Notes: generated by a model from the sequence alone, not told the origin. A stretch of DNA of 39,559 bases from Nitrososphaerota archaeon (GCA_005877305.1 VBPW01000069.1:1-39559); one strand, 5' to 3'; positions 17,560 through 25,782 are shown, counted from the stretch's first letter. Translations and numbers: made by a program.

Positions 17560-18652
17560 TTTGTCTTATTGCGTTAACAAGCTCTTCACTTAAGACGAGT
17601 TTATGACGAATAGGCTTGATAATCTCTACGATGTATCTAGAAACAGTTTCTTTAAGATCAGAGGGATGCAATTTCTTTTCTGAAAATTCTTTTTCTAGTT
17701 GTTGATAACTGGTAAACGTTATATTTCCGCCAAACTTTGAAGGTCTCTCAACAATAATTTCCTTAAATTCATGAAAAATCAAACATCTTGAAATTTCTAA
17801 AAGCGGATTGTTTTCAACAACTCCCTCAGGGCACCAAGCTTTTTTGAACTTTGATTTTATCTCATCATCTGAGTCGTGAATAAAAATTCCTGAATCTGAT
17901 TTGGATTTACTCATCTTGGTACCACTCAAGGTTGTATCAGTATCGAGTGTACTAGAATCGCTTGGATTAAGAACGCTTGAATCTTTAGTCGTACTAGTTT
18001 GTGGTTCCGATAAACCTGGAAGAATGTGATGATGAACAGCTACAGGAACCTTCCATTTCATCTTTGGAAAAATTTCTCTTACAAGCATGTGTATTTTTCT
18101 TTGATCCATGCCTGCATGAACAATGTCAAGATCCATAGCATGTATATCGACTGCTTGCATAGGAGGATAAAGTAACTGGCCCAAGTCTATTTTTTCTTCT
18201 TCTGCAGTTCTACCCATAATTGTAAGCGATCTCTTTGCACGTTCAAGTGACATGTGTTTTGCAAATTTTACTAGTTCCAACCAATACTCTTTTCTTGACT
18301 CGTAAAGTTCAGAACCTTGAATTATTTTTACGCCAGGGCAAAAAAGCTTGAAGGCATTAGCATAGTATTTTGAAACACTTCTAATCTTCTCCCAATCCCC
18401 ACCGAGTTTATTATTGATAAAAGTATGCCAATCGGCTAAAAAAACGGTACACTTGACTCCAGCCTTGATAAAATCATTAATCTTAAAGCCTGTTAGGATA
18501 AGGCTCCCAAGATGTAAGAAACCAGAAATTTCTAATCCAATGTAGTGCTTTGGATGTGAATTTGTCCTGAAAAGATTTTCAAGTTCTTCATTGGTTACTA
18601 CTTCTTCAGTAGGATCTTTTTTAACAAGTGCTATTTTCTCTGTAACATCCAA
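17552..18652 (-). CDS. tyrS: tyrosyl-tRNA synthetase with Ser/Thr/Asp-rich insert
   Basis: A 366-residue archaeal-type class I TyrRS that charges tRNA-Tyr. The HIGH-equivalent FLHLGS lies near residue 47 and the signature KMSKS near 248, followed by GIFIHDSDDEIKSKFKKAWCPEG. Between the conserved LPGL segment and KMSKS lies a stretch of about 25 residues rich in Ser, Thr and Asp (about 17924-18003) that archaeal TyrRS enzymes do not normally have, placed at the mobile catalytic loop. The start is TTG. A TATA-like ACTTTATAGGG sits about 25 bp upstream, overlapping the end of the membrane-protein gene. TrpRS is the nearest alternative, but the motif spacing favours TyrRS. Confidence 0.88.
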   Translation of the reverse strand: MDVTEKIALVKKDPTEEVVTNEELENLFRTNSHPKHYIGLEISGFLHLGSLILTGFKINDFIKAGVKCTVFLADWHTFINNKLGGDWEKIRSVSKYYANAFKLFCPGVKIIQGSELYESRKEYWLELVKFAKHMSLERAKRSLTIMGRTAEEEKIDLGQLLYPPMQAVDIHAMDLDIVHAGMDQRKIHMLVREIFPKMKWKVPVAVHHHILPGLSEPQTSTTKDSSVLNPSDSSTLDTDTTLSGTKMSKSKSDSGIFIHDSDDEIKSKFKKAWCPEGVVENNPLLEISRCLIFHEFKEIIVERPSKFGGNITFTSYQQLEKEFSEKKLHPSDLKETVSRYIVEIIKPIRHKLVLSEELVNAIRQTT

Positions 18653-18686
18653 CGCGAGTCAAATTTTCCTTTGTAACCCTATAAAG

Positions 18687-19250
18687 TTACGCATCAAGTT
18701 CATGCTGTTGTTTTCTTGGTCTGGTACTAAGATAAAGTGCGTGCAAGCTAATTATAAAAGCAGCAAGAAACATCTTTGTTGCAAAAATAAGATTCCATGG
18801 CCTATGTGGATCAGGATAAGCAATAGTTAACGAATCTATATCTGGTACCTTTCCACCTACGATCCCTGCAGTAATTTGTGCATTAAGAACTAAAAAATTA
18901 TAAATTGTTTCATAAAGACAGATTGCTGAAAATCCTACTAACATCAACTGAGTAAGTGATAACCTCCACGATGGAATACTAGTAGTTTTCTTCCATCCTA
19001 TTCTTGTTACGCAGTACCATCCTACTATAGTTGAAAAGAATAACCATGTTGTAAGTTTAGCAAAATGACTAGTGGGAAATTCAGTTTTTACAAGAACCTC
19101 TCCCAACACATACGTGCCTTTTGTTGACCACTCTTCTAGCGTAGCGTAGATGCCAAATAGAGTAATTGATGCCATTATTACTGCACAAGCATAGAAAATA
19201 TACAGAAATACCCTATATCCTGATTCATTTTCGTGTAAGTGTACTTTCAT
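18687..19250 (-). CDS. four-helix integral membrane protein
   Basis: A 187-residue membrane protein of no family I recognise. Four hydrophobic segments lie near residues 14-36 (VFLYIFYACAVIMASITLFG), 65-85 (LTTWLFFSTIVGWYCV), 98-122 (LTQLMLVGFSAICLYETIY) and 152-172 (LIFATKMFLAAFIISLHALYL). Long extramembrane loops hold no redox motif; His residues are few, so a heme role is not supported. It ends with a basic, charged tail (RPRKQQHELDA). It lies 34 bp upstream of TyrRS on the same strand. Confidence 0.75.
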   Translation of the reverse strand: MKVHLHENESGYRVFLYIFYACAVIMASITLFGIYATLEEWSTKGTYVLGEVLVKTEFPTSHFAKLTTWLFFSTIVGWYCVTRIGWKKTTSIPSWRLSLTQLMLVGFSAICLYETIYNFLVLNAQITAGIVGGKVPDIDSLTIAYPDPHRPWNLIFATKMFLAAFIISLHALYLSTRPRKQQHELDA

Positions 19251-19342
19251 TTAATTCCGATTGTTTTCATCTGAAATATAAGAATTGGTTTTAATTAATT
19301 TCCAGAGGTTTATTATACTATTTATAATCATAATTTCTGCAG

Positions 19343-20431
19343 TTGAAAATCCCGATAAATGTTCCAATAATTAACAAAGAAGAAATCGATGAAGTAAGAG
19401 CAGTACTCGAAGAAAAATCTCTTACATCTGCTGCAAACTCAGGCGGTAAAAGAGTGCAAGAATTTGAGAAGCTTCTTTCATCCTTTGTTAAGTCAAAATA
19501 TGCAGTAGCAGTAAACTCTGGTACTGCTGCACTACAAGCTGCACTATATGCACTTGATATCAAACAAGGAGACGAAGTAATCCTTCCATCATTTACATTT
19601 GTTGCAACGGCAAACTCAGTAGTATCGGTTGGAGCAAAGCCCGTTTTTGTTGACATATTAAAAGAAAATTACACAATGGATCCTGATGATTTGAGAAAAA
19701 AAATTACAAAAAAATCTAAGGCAATAATTCCTGTTCATATGTATGGAAATATGGCATACATGAATGAGATATCTGATATTGCAAACAAATACAATCTAGA
19801 AATAGTTGAAGACGCAGCACAATCACTTGGTACAACCTACAAGGAAAAACATTCAGGTACCTTTTCTAAACTTGGATGCTTTAGCTTGTATGCTGCAAAG
19901 GTAATGACATCAGGTGAAGGTGGAGTCATTGTCACCGATAATAAAAATCTCTTTGAAAAACTACGTAAGATAAGAAATCATGGTATGTTACATGGTTATG
20001 ATACAAGAATTCTTGGTTTGAACTTGAGGCTCCCTGAAATTAATGCGGCAATAGCAAAAATACAGATGAAAAAAGTAGGTAAATTCCTACAACAGAGACA
20101 AAAGAATGCCAGAATTCTTACTGAACTTTTGGCTGACTTGGACATTGTTATTCCTCACGAAAGAAAAGGTGAGAAAGTCAATTGGTATCTTTTTACAATT
20201 GCCACTAAAAACAGAAATAAGATAATGAAAAAGCTAAACTCTGAAGGAATTGGTGCAGCAGCTTACTATTCAATTCCTGTACACAAGACCCCATTTTATA
20301 ATACAAAACAAAATCTTGCTGTTACGGATTGGGCTGCCTCTAATGTCCTAAGCTTGCCAGTTCATCCACTAGTAAGTAAGCAAAATCTCGATCACATCTC
20401 AAAGGTTATGCATCAAGCTGTTAAAGCATGA
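19343..20431 (+). CDS. DegT/DnrJ/EryC1/StrS-family aminotransferase
   Basis: A 362-residue PLP-dependent aminotransferase of the sugar-aminotransferase family. Motifs are SGTAALQAALYAL near residue 59, LPSFTFVATANSV near 81, VEDAAQSLG near 155, and the Schiff-base Lys in YAAKVMTSGEGG near 185. It probably transaminates a keto-sugar nucleotide for surface glycans or a cofactor. The start is TTG, with TATA-like tracts 20-30 bp upstream. Its last codons overlap the next gene (ATGA), so the downstream MtrA-like protein is translationally coupled. No other sugar-nucleotide genes surround it, which leaves the substrate open. Confidence 0.9.
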   Translation: MKIPINVPIINKEEIDEVRAVLEEKSLTSAANSGGKRVQEFEKLLSSFVKSKYAVAVNSGTAALQAALYALDIKQGDEVILPSFTFVATANSVVSVGAKPVFVDILKENYTMDPDDLRKKITKKSKAIIPVHMYGNMAYMNEISDIANKYNLEIVEDAAQSLGTTYKEKHSGTFSKLGCFSLYAAKVMTSGEGGVIVTDNKNLFEKLRKIRNHGMLHGYDTRILGLNLRLPEINAAIAKIQMKKVGKFLQQRQKNARILTELLADLDIVIPHERKGEKVNWYLFTIATKNRNKIMKKLNSEGIGAAAYYSIPVHKTPFYNTKQNLAVTDWAASNVLSLPVHPLVSKQNLDHISKVMHQAVKA

Positions 20432-20913
20432 ATTTAATAGAAAACTTGACTGGTGAACTTTGCAAAATCATTCTTCCTATAAACGAGGAAGTATTTTTTG
20501 GAAATCCTAAATCTCCACTTGCCGTTTGTACTCTCTCAAGTATGAAACTACTAAAAGAAATTGCCAATACTAATCTGATGTCAAAAATTGCTCTTATAGG
20601 AAGACTATTTTCTGAAAACAAAGGAATAGATTCATTGGTTAGATATGTAATATCAAATAAAAATTTAGAAACAATTCTACTATGTGGAAAAGATACTCCA
20701 GGACATAGACCAGGGCATTCCCTTCTAAATCTCTATAAAAATGGAATAGACAATGAAAGAAGAATAATAGGCTCATGCAGTCCAGATCCTGTACTGACCA
20801 TAACAAAATCTGAGGTTCTTAAATTTCAAAAACAGGTAAAACTTGTTGATAAAATTGGCGAAACCAATATTTCCACAATTAAGCTTTCAATTGATACTGC
20901 AGTAAAAATTTAG
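20428..20913 (+). CDS. soluble MtrA-like corrinoid protein
   Basis: A 161-residue protein closely resembling the cytosolic domain of MtrA, the corrinoid subunit of tetrahydromethanopterin S-methyltransferase in methanogens. Matching blocks are FGNPKSPLAVCTL, KGIDSLVRYVISNKNLETILLCG, PGHRPGHSLLNLYKNGIDNERRIIG and FQKQVKLVDKIGE. The His in PGHRPG aligns with the cobalt-ligating His of MtrA. The methanogen C-terminal membrane helix is missing, so this version is soluble. No other mtr subunit is present. It overlaps the DegT aminotransferase by 4 bp and the convergent dUTPase by 4 bp. Corrinoid binding and methyl transfer are inferred. Confidence 0.8.
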   Translation: MNLIENLTGELCKIILPINEEVFFGNPKSPLAVCTLSSMKLLKEIANTNLMSKIALIGRLFSENKGIDSLVRYVISNKNLETILLCGKDTPGHRPGHSLLNLYKNGIDNERRIIGSCSPDPVLTITKSEVLKFQKQVKLVDKIGETNISTIKLSIDTAVKI

Positions 20914-21242
20914 TAACCGTTTTTCTGTCGTTCTTGATTAACTTTATTTTTCTTTTGATATTCATTTAAGATGTCATCAGGTGTCATATTCAATTCCAGA
21001 GAAGCCTGGATGACAAAATGCCATATGTCTACGAGTTCCTCACGAGCAGCAGCTTGATCAAAAGTAGTTGGTTTTTTCCACCACTTCCAGTTTGTCGTTC
21101 TTTGTAATTCTATTGCTTCATGAACTATGGCTGTACAAAGAGCAGAAATTTTTCCCTCTACATCTTTTGGATATCGATCTAAACTCATCATTTTTTCTAG
21201 GTTCTTTTGTAACTTGAATATGGTTTCTAGCCTATCTTCCAT
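20910..21242 (-). CDS. dimeric dUTPase/MazG-like NTP pyrophosphohydrolase
   Basis: A 110-residue all-alpha NTP pyrophosphatase. The metal-binding helices are visible: ALCTAIVHEAIELQ (ExxE-type) and REELVDIWHFVIQASLEL (ExxD-type), with the WKWWKK stretch typical of the dUTPase_2 group between them. This predicts hydrolysis of dUTP or related nucleotides to the monophosphate and pyrophosphate, protecting DNA from uracil. It is the third gene of a minus-strand run after the LEA-like and PfkB genes, 34 bp behind the latter. MazG-type specificity is the alternative. Confidence 0.83.
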   Translation of the reverse strand: MEDRLETIFKLQKNLEKMMSLDRYPKDVEGKISALCTAIVHEAIELQRTTNWKWWKKPTTFDQAAAREELVDIWHFVIQASLELNMTPDDILNEYQKKNKVNQERQKNGY

Positions 21243-21276
21243 GGGTTTGATTTTGGTTTGATATCTATAACCTTTG

Positions 21277-22170
21277 TTAGAATCTAACCATCTTTCTGTA
21301 TTTTTTGAATCTCTTTTGAATCTGTGATTTTTTCAGATTTGTTAAGCCATATACTCCGTATCTTTCAACGGCAAATGATCCCATGATATTTCCATAGACT
21401 GCAGCCTCACGAACAGTTGATATTTTTGTACTATTCTTGCTTGCCATATATCCAATCATGCCTCCTGCAAACGAGTCACCTGCTCCTGTAGGATCCACGA
21501 TATTTTCCATGGAAAACGCTGGTGATGGGAAAACTATATCGTCATAAAAAAGAAGAGAGCCATGCTCACCTTTTTTAATAATTACATATTTTGTTCCCCA
21601 CCCCATAATCTTTTTTGCACATGTTATGAGGTTATGAGTTTTAGTCAGAAGCTTTGCTTCTTCGTCATTTATTACAACAGAATCTACTACTCCCATCATT
21701 TTTATGACATCGCTTCTTTTACCGGAGATCCAAAAGTCAATCGTATCACACATTGAAAACTTGACTTTGTCAAATTCTTTTATGATTCTTGTATTCTGGG
21801 CAGGGTCGTTGTTTGCAAGATAGACATATTCTGATTTTCTGTACTCTTCTGGTACAGTAGGTCTAAAACCACCAAGAACATTAAGTTCTGTTTTATTTGT
21901 GGTTCTATAGCTTAGCGTCTGGTCATAACTTCCATCATATCTGAATGTTCTTCCATTTGCACGTACTACACCTTTCAAATCAGCAAATTTGTTTAGAATA
22001 TTGTGATAGTTTTTTGGAAAGTCTTGACCTATTACAGCAATCAATCCAGGTTTTACAAAAAAACTTGCCGAGATTGATGCGTAAGTAGCAGCCCCCCCAA
22101 GTGCATTTTTTAGAATTTTTGAAGGCGTCCTTATGGTATCGAGGGCAACAGAACCAAAAACTGTCAGCAT
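21277..22170 (-). CDS. PfkB-family sugar/nucleoside kinase
   Basis: A 297-residue ribokinase-family enzyme. The N-terminal GSVALDTIRTP and GGAATYASISASFF carry the substrate-binding glycine motif. The C-terminal signature DPTGAGDSFAGGMIGYMA holds the catalytic Asp and anion hole. Phosphorylation of a sugar or nucleoside at a primary hydroxyl is expected. The missing N-terminal Gly-Gly di-motif found in ribokinase suggests a divergent subgroup. The exact substrate is unreadable. It lies 12 bp downstream of the LEA-like gene and probably shares its transcript. Confidence 0.88.
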   Translation of the reverse strand: MLTVFGSVALDTIRTPSKILKNALGGAATYASISASFFVKPGLIAVIGQDFPKNYHNILNKFADLKGVVRANGRTFRYDGSYDQTLSYRTTNKTELNVLGGFRPTVPEEYRKSEYVYLANNDPAQNTRIIKEFDKVKFSMCDTIDFWISGKRSDVIKMMGVVDSVVINDEEAKLLTKTHNLITCAKKIMGWGTKYVIIKKGEHGSLLFYDDIVFPSPAFSMENIVDPTGAGDSFAGGMIGYMASKNSTKISTVREAAVYGNIMGSFAVERYGVYGLTNLKKSQIQKRFKKYRKMVRF

Positions 22171-22182
22171 ATTTTGCTGATT

Positions 22183-22653
22183 TTACCTACCGTGTATAAA
22201 TTCTCTGGCTTCTTCTTGAGTGGGATAATATGTAAAGGGAATATTAATTGACGCAAAGAAAAAATCGTATTTTGTTGTTCCAGTCAGTTTTATAGATGGA
22301 GTGTTGTCATTTTTGTTATATTTATCAAGAATTGCATTATCAGCAAGAAATGGTGTCTTTTCAACAGTCTTTCCCATAGCAGGTATTGTAGATGGTTCTA
22401 GTATGCCACTGCCAAGATCTTGATCTTCGACAGATATGACAAAGTCAGTTTTTCCTACATTTAGAATCATTAATGATGGATTCTTAAATTCAAGCTGCAT
22501 GTTGTAAAGCGTACCGTCATTAGTTCTTTCTACAATTTTGCTGTCTACTATCGCTACATGAAGGTGAGTGACAGAAACATACTGAAAGTAACCAAAAGCA
22601 CCAATTGCACCTACAATTGCTATTATCATAATTATCTTAGGATTCTTCTGCAT
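22183..22653 (-). CDS. membrane-anchored LEA14/WHy-type protein
   Basis: A 156-residue protein, starting at the ATG at 22653, with an N-terminal membrane anchor (IIMIIAIVGAIGAFGYFQYV) and a single beta-sandwich of the LEA14/WHy kind: VDSKIVERTNDGTLYNMQLEFKNP, FVISVEDQDLGSGIL, then PSIKLTGTTKYDFF. The domain would face outward. The frame stays open to a TTG at 22704, but that extension (CAKKEFFTRDS) is unlike a signal sequence, so the ATG is chosen. A paralogue lies at 28080-28577. The role is probably in envelope stability or stress, by analogy only. Confidence 0.65.
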   Translation of the reverse strand: MQKNPKIIMIIAIVGAIGAFGYFQYVSVTHLHVAIVDSKIVERTNDGTLYNMQLEFKNPSLMILNVGKTDFVISVEDQDLGSGILEPSTIPAMGKTVEKTPFLADNAILDKYNKNDNTPSIKLTGTTKYDFFFASINIPFTYYPTQEEAREFIHGR

Positions 22654-22789
22654 ACTATCTCGAGTAAAAAATTCCTTTTTAGCACACGTAGGAAAAAAAA
22701 CCAAATAATTTGTGTAAAAATTTTGATCTCTTTTCTAAGCTACTTAGAGCTAGTAGAATAAATGAAAATACTCAAATGGATTGATACGA

Positions 22790-23278
22790 ATGGCAAAAAT
22801 TAGACTAAAATTTGGTGAAAATGAGATAGAGGTAGAATCTAAGGACTTTTACGTAGACAATAAGAGCGTAGATGAAGTTGTATACTATCTTTCTAGGTTT
22901 GTAGCTAGAAACCAAACAGAAGAACAAAGAACAAACGAACAAGTAGAAATCATAAGAGAAGCAATAAACAATGACTCAAAAACAAATTATCTAAGCTCGC
23001 TTGAGGATGTTGAAATTCATGAACCGGAATTCGTACAACCAGTATCTGTTGATATGAATCAGATAAGAAGCAAAATACACATACTTGCACGGGACTCTTT
23101 TTTTGAGCAACCAAGAACAGTTTCAGAAGTTGTGGCACAACTTCGTGAATATGGGTGGGCCGCTATACCTCTAGATGTTTCAAAGGTACTAACTAATATG
23201 GCCATGAAAAAAGAACTACAAAAAGACCTGCGAGAAAAGCGTAGTTATTACTCAAATAAGATAGTACAATTCAACTAG
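22790..23278 (+). CDS. hypothetical protein with C-terminal winged-helix-like part
   Basis: A 162-residue soluble protein starting at the ATG at 22790, preferred over an in-frame TTG three codons upstream. Residues 1-30 form a beta hairpin (KIRLKFGENEIEVESKDF). A charged, glutamine-rich helical linker follows. The final 60 residues (HILARDSFFEQPRTVSEVVAQLREYGWAAIPLDVSKVLTNMAMKKEL) have the helix pattern of a winged-helix DNA-binding domain. No named family is recognised. It overlaps the 3' end of the zinc-ribbon gene by 8 bp. Confidence 0.7.
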   Translation: MAKIRLKFGENEIEVESKDFYVDNKSVDEVVYYLSRFVARNQTEEQRTNEQVEIIREAINNDSKTNYLSSLEDVEIHEPEFVQPVSVDMNQIRSKIHILARDSFFEQPRTVSEVVAQLREYGWAAIPLDVSKVLTNMAMKKELQKDLREKRSYYSNKIVQFN

Positions 23279-23465
23279 ACTCGTAACCACAAACTTTGCA
23301 GGAATCAAATACATCTCCTCCCAGGTGGTCAAAATGAGTATCACATTTTCCACATGTGTGGTGCATGTCAAAATACCCATCACTTTCGATCTCTCCTACT
23401 TGTTCTGATTTTAGTTCAGTGCTTCCACACTTGATACAATGACAGCCACATTGCATGAAATCCAT
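23271..23465 (-). CDS. small zinc-ribbon protein
   Basis: A 64-residue acidic protein with eight Cys and several His. The arrangement is CGCHCIKCG near the N-terminus, CGKCDTHFDH in the middle and CKVCGYE at the end, enough for two zinc sites. It resembles small Cys-knuckle proteins that bind nucleic acid or partner proteins. The Asp/Glu-rich surface (EQVGEIESDG) argues for a protein partner. No name is recognised. The ATG is clear and it overlaps the convergent neighbour by 8 bp. Confidence 0.7.
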   Translation of the reverse strand: MDFMQCGCHCIKCGSTELKSEQVGEIESDGYFDMHHTCGKCDTHFDHLGGDVFDSCKVCGYESS

Positions 23466-23486
23466 CTAGAAAGTATTCCTAATAAT

Positions 23487-24404
23487 CTAGTTGAAATTTA
23501 AGCGGTTTCTAAACTGTAAAGTAATAACTGCTGAGATTCCTATAACTAAAGGAATAAACAACGGAAATTCAGAAATTGCCGTGGTTCCTGTTAATTGTAT
23601 TGTACCAGTTTTGGGGGGTGTCATTCCAATCCATACATGAGTTCCATTATTATGGAATACCGTGTATAGAGTTCCATTTCCATTAAGCTTTACCTCATAA
23701 GGTCCCCACAGGAGTTCTTGTGGCATAACTACAATAACATGCGTGTTTGCCTTGTTTATATCAAAAGCATAGGACTTTATTGATTGATCAAAAGCATATT
23801 GACCTACATCGGATAGAGTTCTAATCCCAACTATGAAATTTTTATCTGTCCACTGGATATTTTGTGAAATCACTGGTTCATTGATAATATACTCCAAAGT
23901 CATCCCATCACCGTGCTGTCTAAGTCCTTGTTCACCAAGATAAACTGGTCTGTCATTAGCCCAGATCATATCCACTCCTTTTGGGAAGTAAAAATCAGTA
24001 AAAGTTGTATCTGTTGGTGTATAATAATTCCATTTCCATACTCCATTGTTTAAGGAAACAACTTGTGGTAGATCATATTTAATCAAAGTAATATTTCTTT
24101 GAGCAGGAAAAATCAATACTGCTTCTTTTTTAAGATTATTGATAGTAGAATATTGTACAGAGATACCATTTTTGTCTGTAACAGACAAGTCAGTCACGTT
24201 ATTTTTTATCAACTCAGCTTGTACTGGAGCAACTGAATTTCCTTTAACATAATGTGTTACATGAGCTGTTCCACTTTCATCAATTCGAACTTTGATATCT
24301 TCTACTGGAGGTTGCCCGATAGTTGACTGTTGGGCAAAAACTTGTGACATTGAAAAAAGCATTACAGATATTATTAAAATTGAAAGTAATTTTCGCAAAT
24401 TCAT
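23487..24404 (-). CDS. exported protein with PEFG-like C-terminal sorting tail
   Basis: A 305-residue surface protein. An N-terminal signal peptide (LLSILIISVMLFSMSQVFAQ) ends with a good AxA-like cleavage site. The body is beta-rich. The C-terminus has the tripartite layout of archaeosortase substrates: a short motif ISEFP, a hydrophobic span (LFIPLVIGISAVITL) and a basic end (RNRLNFN). In this lineage such tails usually read PEFG or PEFP; here Ser replaces the first Pro. It lies 8 bp downstream of cyclophilin on the same strand. The body family is unknown; a surface location is a reasoned inference. Confidence 0.7.
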   Translation of the reverse strand: MNLRKLLSILIISVMLFSMSQVFAQQSTIGQPPVEDIKVRIDESGTAHVTHYVKGNSVAPVQAELIKNNVTDLSVTDKNGISVQYSTINNLKKEAVLIFPAQRNITLIKYDLPQVVSLNNGVWKWNYYTPTDTTFTDFYFPKGVDMIWANDRPVYLGEQGLRQHGDGMTLEYIINEPVISQNIQWTDKNFIVGIRTLSDVGQYAFDQSIKSYAFDINKANTHVIVVMPQELLWGPYEVKLNGNGTLYTVFHNNGTHVWIGMTPPKTGTIQLTGTTAISEFPLFIPLVIGISAVITLQFRNRLNFN

Positions 24405-24412
24405 TTTCCCTA

Positions 24413-24889
24413 TTATGATATGATTACATGAAGCATTTTTGCTTCTTGATGTGGACAGTCATTTTTGTCTCGTGGCAGATTCACTATCTTGTCTGCTACA
24501 TCCATTCCCTCTGTTACTTTGCCAAAGACTGTGTATTGTTTATCAAGAAAAGTACTGTCTTTCGTTACAATGAAAAATTGTGAGCCAGCACTGTTAGGAT
24601 CCATTGCACGAGCCATTGAGACTATTCCACGAAGATGTGATTTGGAATTAAATTCTGCCTTAATATTATAACCAGGACCCCCTATTCCCCACTTGCTTTT
24701 ATCTGGTTTTTTTGTATTAGGATCTCCGCCTTGAATCATGAATCCTGGAATAACCCGATGAAATAAAGTGCCATCATAAAAGGAACGTTTTGCAAGTGTT
24801 ATGAAATTTCTTACTGTCTCGGGAGCAATATCTGGTAAAAGCTCAAAAACCATCTTGCCAAAATTCGTTTCTATTGTAGCCCTAGACAT
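24413..24889 (-). CDS. ppiA: cyclophilin-type peptidyl-prolyl cis-trans isomerase
   Basis: A 158-residue cytosolic cyclophilin beginning MSRATIETNFGKMVFELL. Conserved active-site segments are FHRVIPGFMIQGGDP near residue 45 (catalytic Arg in FHR), GIVSMARAMDPNSAGSQFFI near 85, and DKQYTVFGKVTEGMDV near 115. No signal peptide is seen. The ATG at 24889 is chosen over a TTG three codons upstream. It is the first gene of a two-gene minus-strand unit with the exported protein and may help fold extracellular or nascent proteins. Confidence 0.95.
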   Translation of the reverse strand: MSRATIETNFGKMVFELLPDIAPETVRNFITLAKRSFYDGTLFHRVIPGFMIQGGDPNTKKPDKSKWGIGGPGYNIKAEFNSKSHLRGIVSMARAMDPNSAGSQFFIVTKDSTFLDKQYTVFGKVTEGMDVADKIVNLPRDKNDCPHQEAKMLHVIIS

Positions 24890-25190
24890 TTTCTTCAAGC
24901 TGAGTTATTTAATCATAAGAACCTTTCTTCACAATTATTTATGTTAGATGTTTTTACTATTGAAAATACCGGTCATACTATTGAATCCTGAAGAAATTAT
25001 ATCAAATAATCTAATTATCACAAAAATATACCCAAAAAATCTAAGACTTTTAATTTCCAAAATCAATCAACCTAGCAATAAATAAAGTCTAGCATGTTAT
25101 CTTTTGATAAATTATACACCAAGAGATTCAATTTTATTTGAATTAAAGAAAAATCTTTTTATGCAATCAAAATTTTTTCCTTTTTTAATA
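24890..25190. other. AT-rich intergenic region, no gene seen
   Basis: About 300 bp upstream of cyclophilin without a plausible coding frame. A weak inverted repeat ATTCAA-TTTTAT-TTGAAT lies near 25127-25144, and T-rich tracts lie near 25155-25187. A minus-strand frame crossing 25112-25330 is rejected because it is antisense to the HTH gene and unlike a protein. It probably holds the cyclophilin promoter. Confidence 0.45.
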
Positions 25191-25230
25191 TGTAGTAATA
25201 CTACAAGAAAGATAGTAACAGTCTTATATA
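25191..25230 (+). promoter_or_regulatory. palindromic operator and TATA box of the HTH gene
   Basis: A perfect 15-bp palindrome, TGTAGTA-A-TACTACA, lies at 25191-25205. It is 17 bp before a TATA-like TCTTATATA (25222-25230), itself centred about 26 bp before the GTG at 25253. This layout fits a leaderless, autoregulated DNA-binding gene. The link between the small HTH protein and this operator is inferred from adjacency. Confidence 0.55.
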
Positions 25231-25252
25231 GAAGATCTGAAAAATACAAAAC

Positions 25253-25489
25253 GTGAATCGCTCTACTCAAAGCACAAGTATTAAACAAGCCATAAACTCG
25301 TTGCTTGATAAGGGCCTTACAGATAAACAAGATATCTATACCAAAGTGGTTGAAGAGCTTGGTGTTCCAAGACCAACAGTAAGGCGAGTAGCACGAGATC
25401 TACGAAATGAACTTTTACAAAAAATTCAGATTTTGCAGTCTGAGATTCCAAAACCTGGATCAGGCAACAAAGATACTAGTACTGACTAG
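25253..25489 (+). CDS. small helix-turn-helix DNA-binding protein
   Basis: A 78-residue protein. Residues 8-65 form a compact helix-turn-helix: SIKQAINSLLDKGLTDKQDIYTKVVEELGVPRPTVRRVARDLRNELLQKI. The recognition helix VPRPTVRRVARDLR is basic. The end is a polar tail. It starts with GTG and has no Shine-Dalgarno element. It is likely a chromatin or operon regulator acting on the palindrome just upstream. A membrane protein follows 83 bp downstream. Confidence 0.75.
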   Translation: MNRSTQSTSIKQAINSLLDKGLTDKQDIYTKVVEELGVPRPTVRRVARDLRNELLQKIQILQSEIPKPGSGNKDTSTD

Positions 25490-25572
25490 CAAAATCTTTC
25501 CTTTTTATAACACGCATTTTAGATCTGATAATTTTCATTACTGTTATATTCTAGGAATCGTGAGGTAAAATT

Positions 25573-25782
25573 ATGGGCCACATCCCTACCATCGTAGTTG
25601 CTTGCCTTGCTTCAGTTCTTACAGGGCTATATTTCGTTCTTCCTGATGTAGTACACTTTACTTTAATAGTCTTCATCTCAGCCGCGTGGTTCCTTGTTGC
25701 AATATGCTGGCTTGCACAAAAGAGTGCTGACTATATGCACAAGATTGGTGGTGGCCATGAACATGAAGAAAAAAAAAGCTAA
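25573..25782 (+). CDS. small two-helix membrane protein
   Basis: A 69-residue protein with two transmembrane helices (about 5-24 and 28-48: IPTIVVACLASVLTGLYF and FTLIVFISAAWFLVAICWL). A short His/Glu-rich, lysine-ending tail (GGGHEHEEKKS) follows and could bind metal or face the cytosol. A GTGAGGT Shine-Dalgarno-like element lies 5-6 bp before the ATG. It may be a small subunit of a membrane complex; no family is recognised. Confidence 0.65.
   Translation: MGHIPTIVVACLASVLTGLYFVLPDVVHFTLIVFISAAWFLVAICWLAQKSADYMHKIGGGHEHEEKKS

Noticed and set aside
25112-25330. Minus-strand frame of 72 codons
   Set aside because: Antisense to the HTH gene and its promoter; composition not protein-like.
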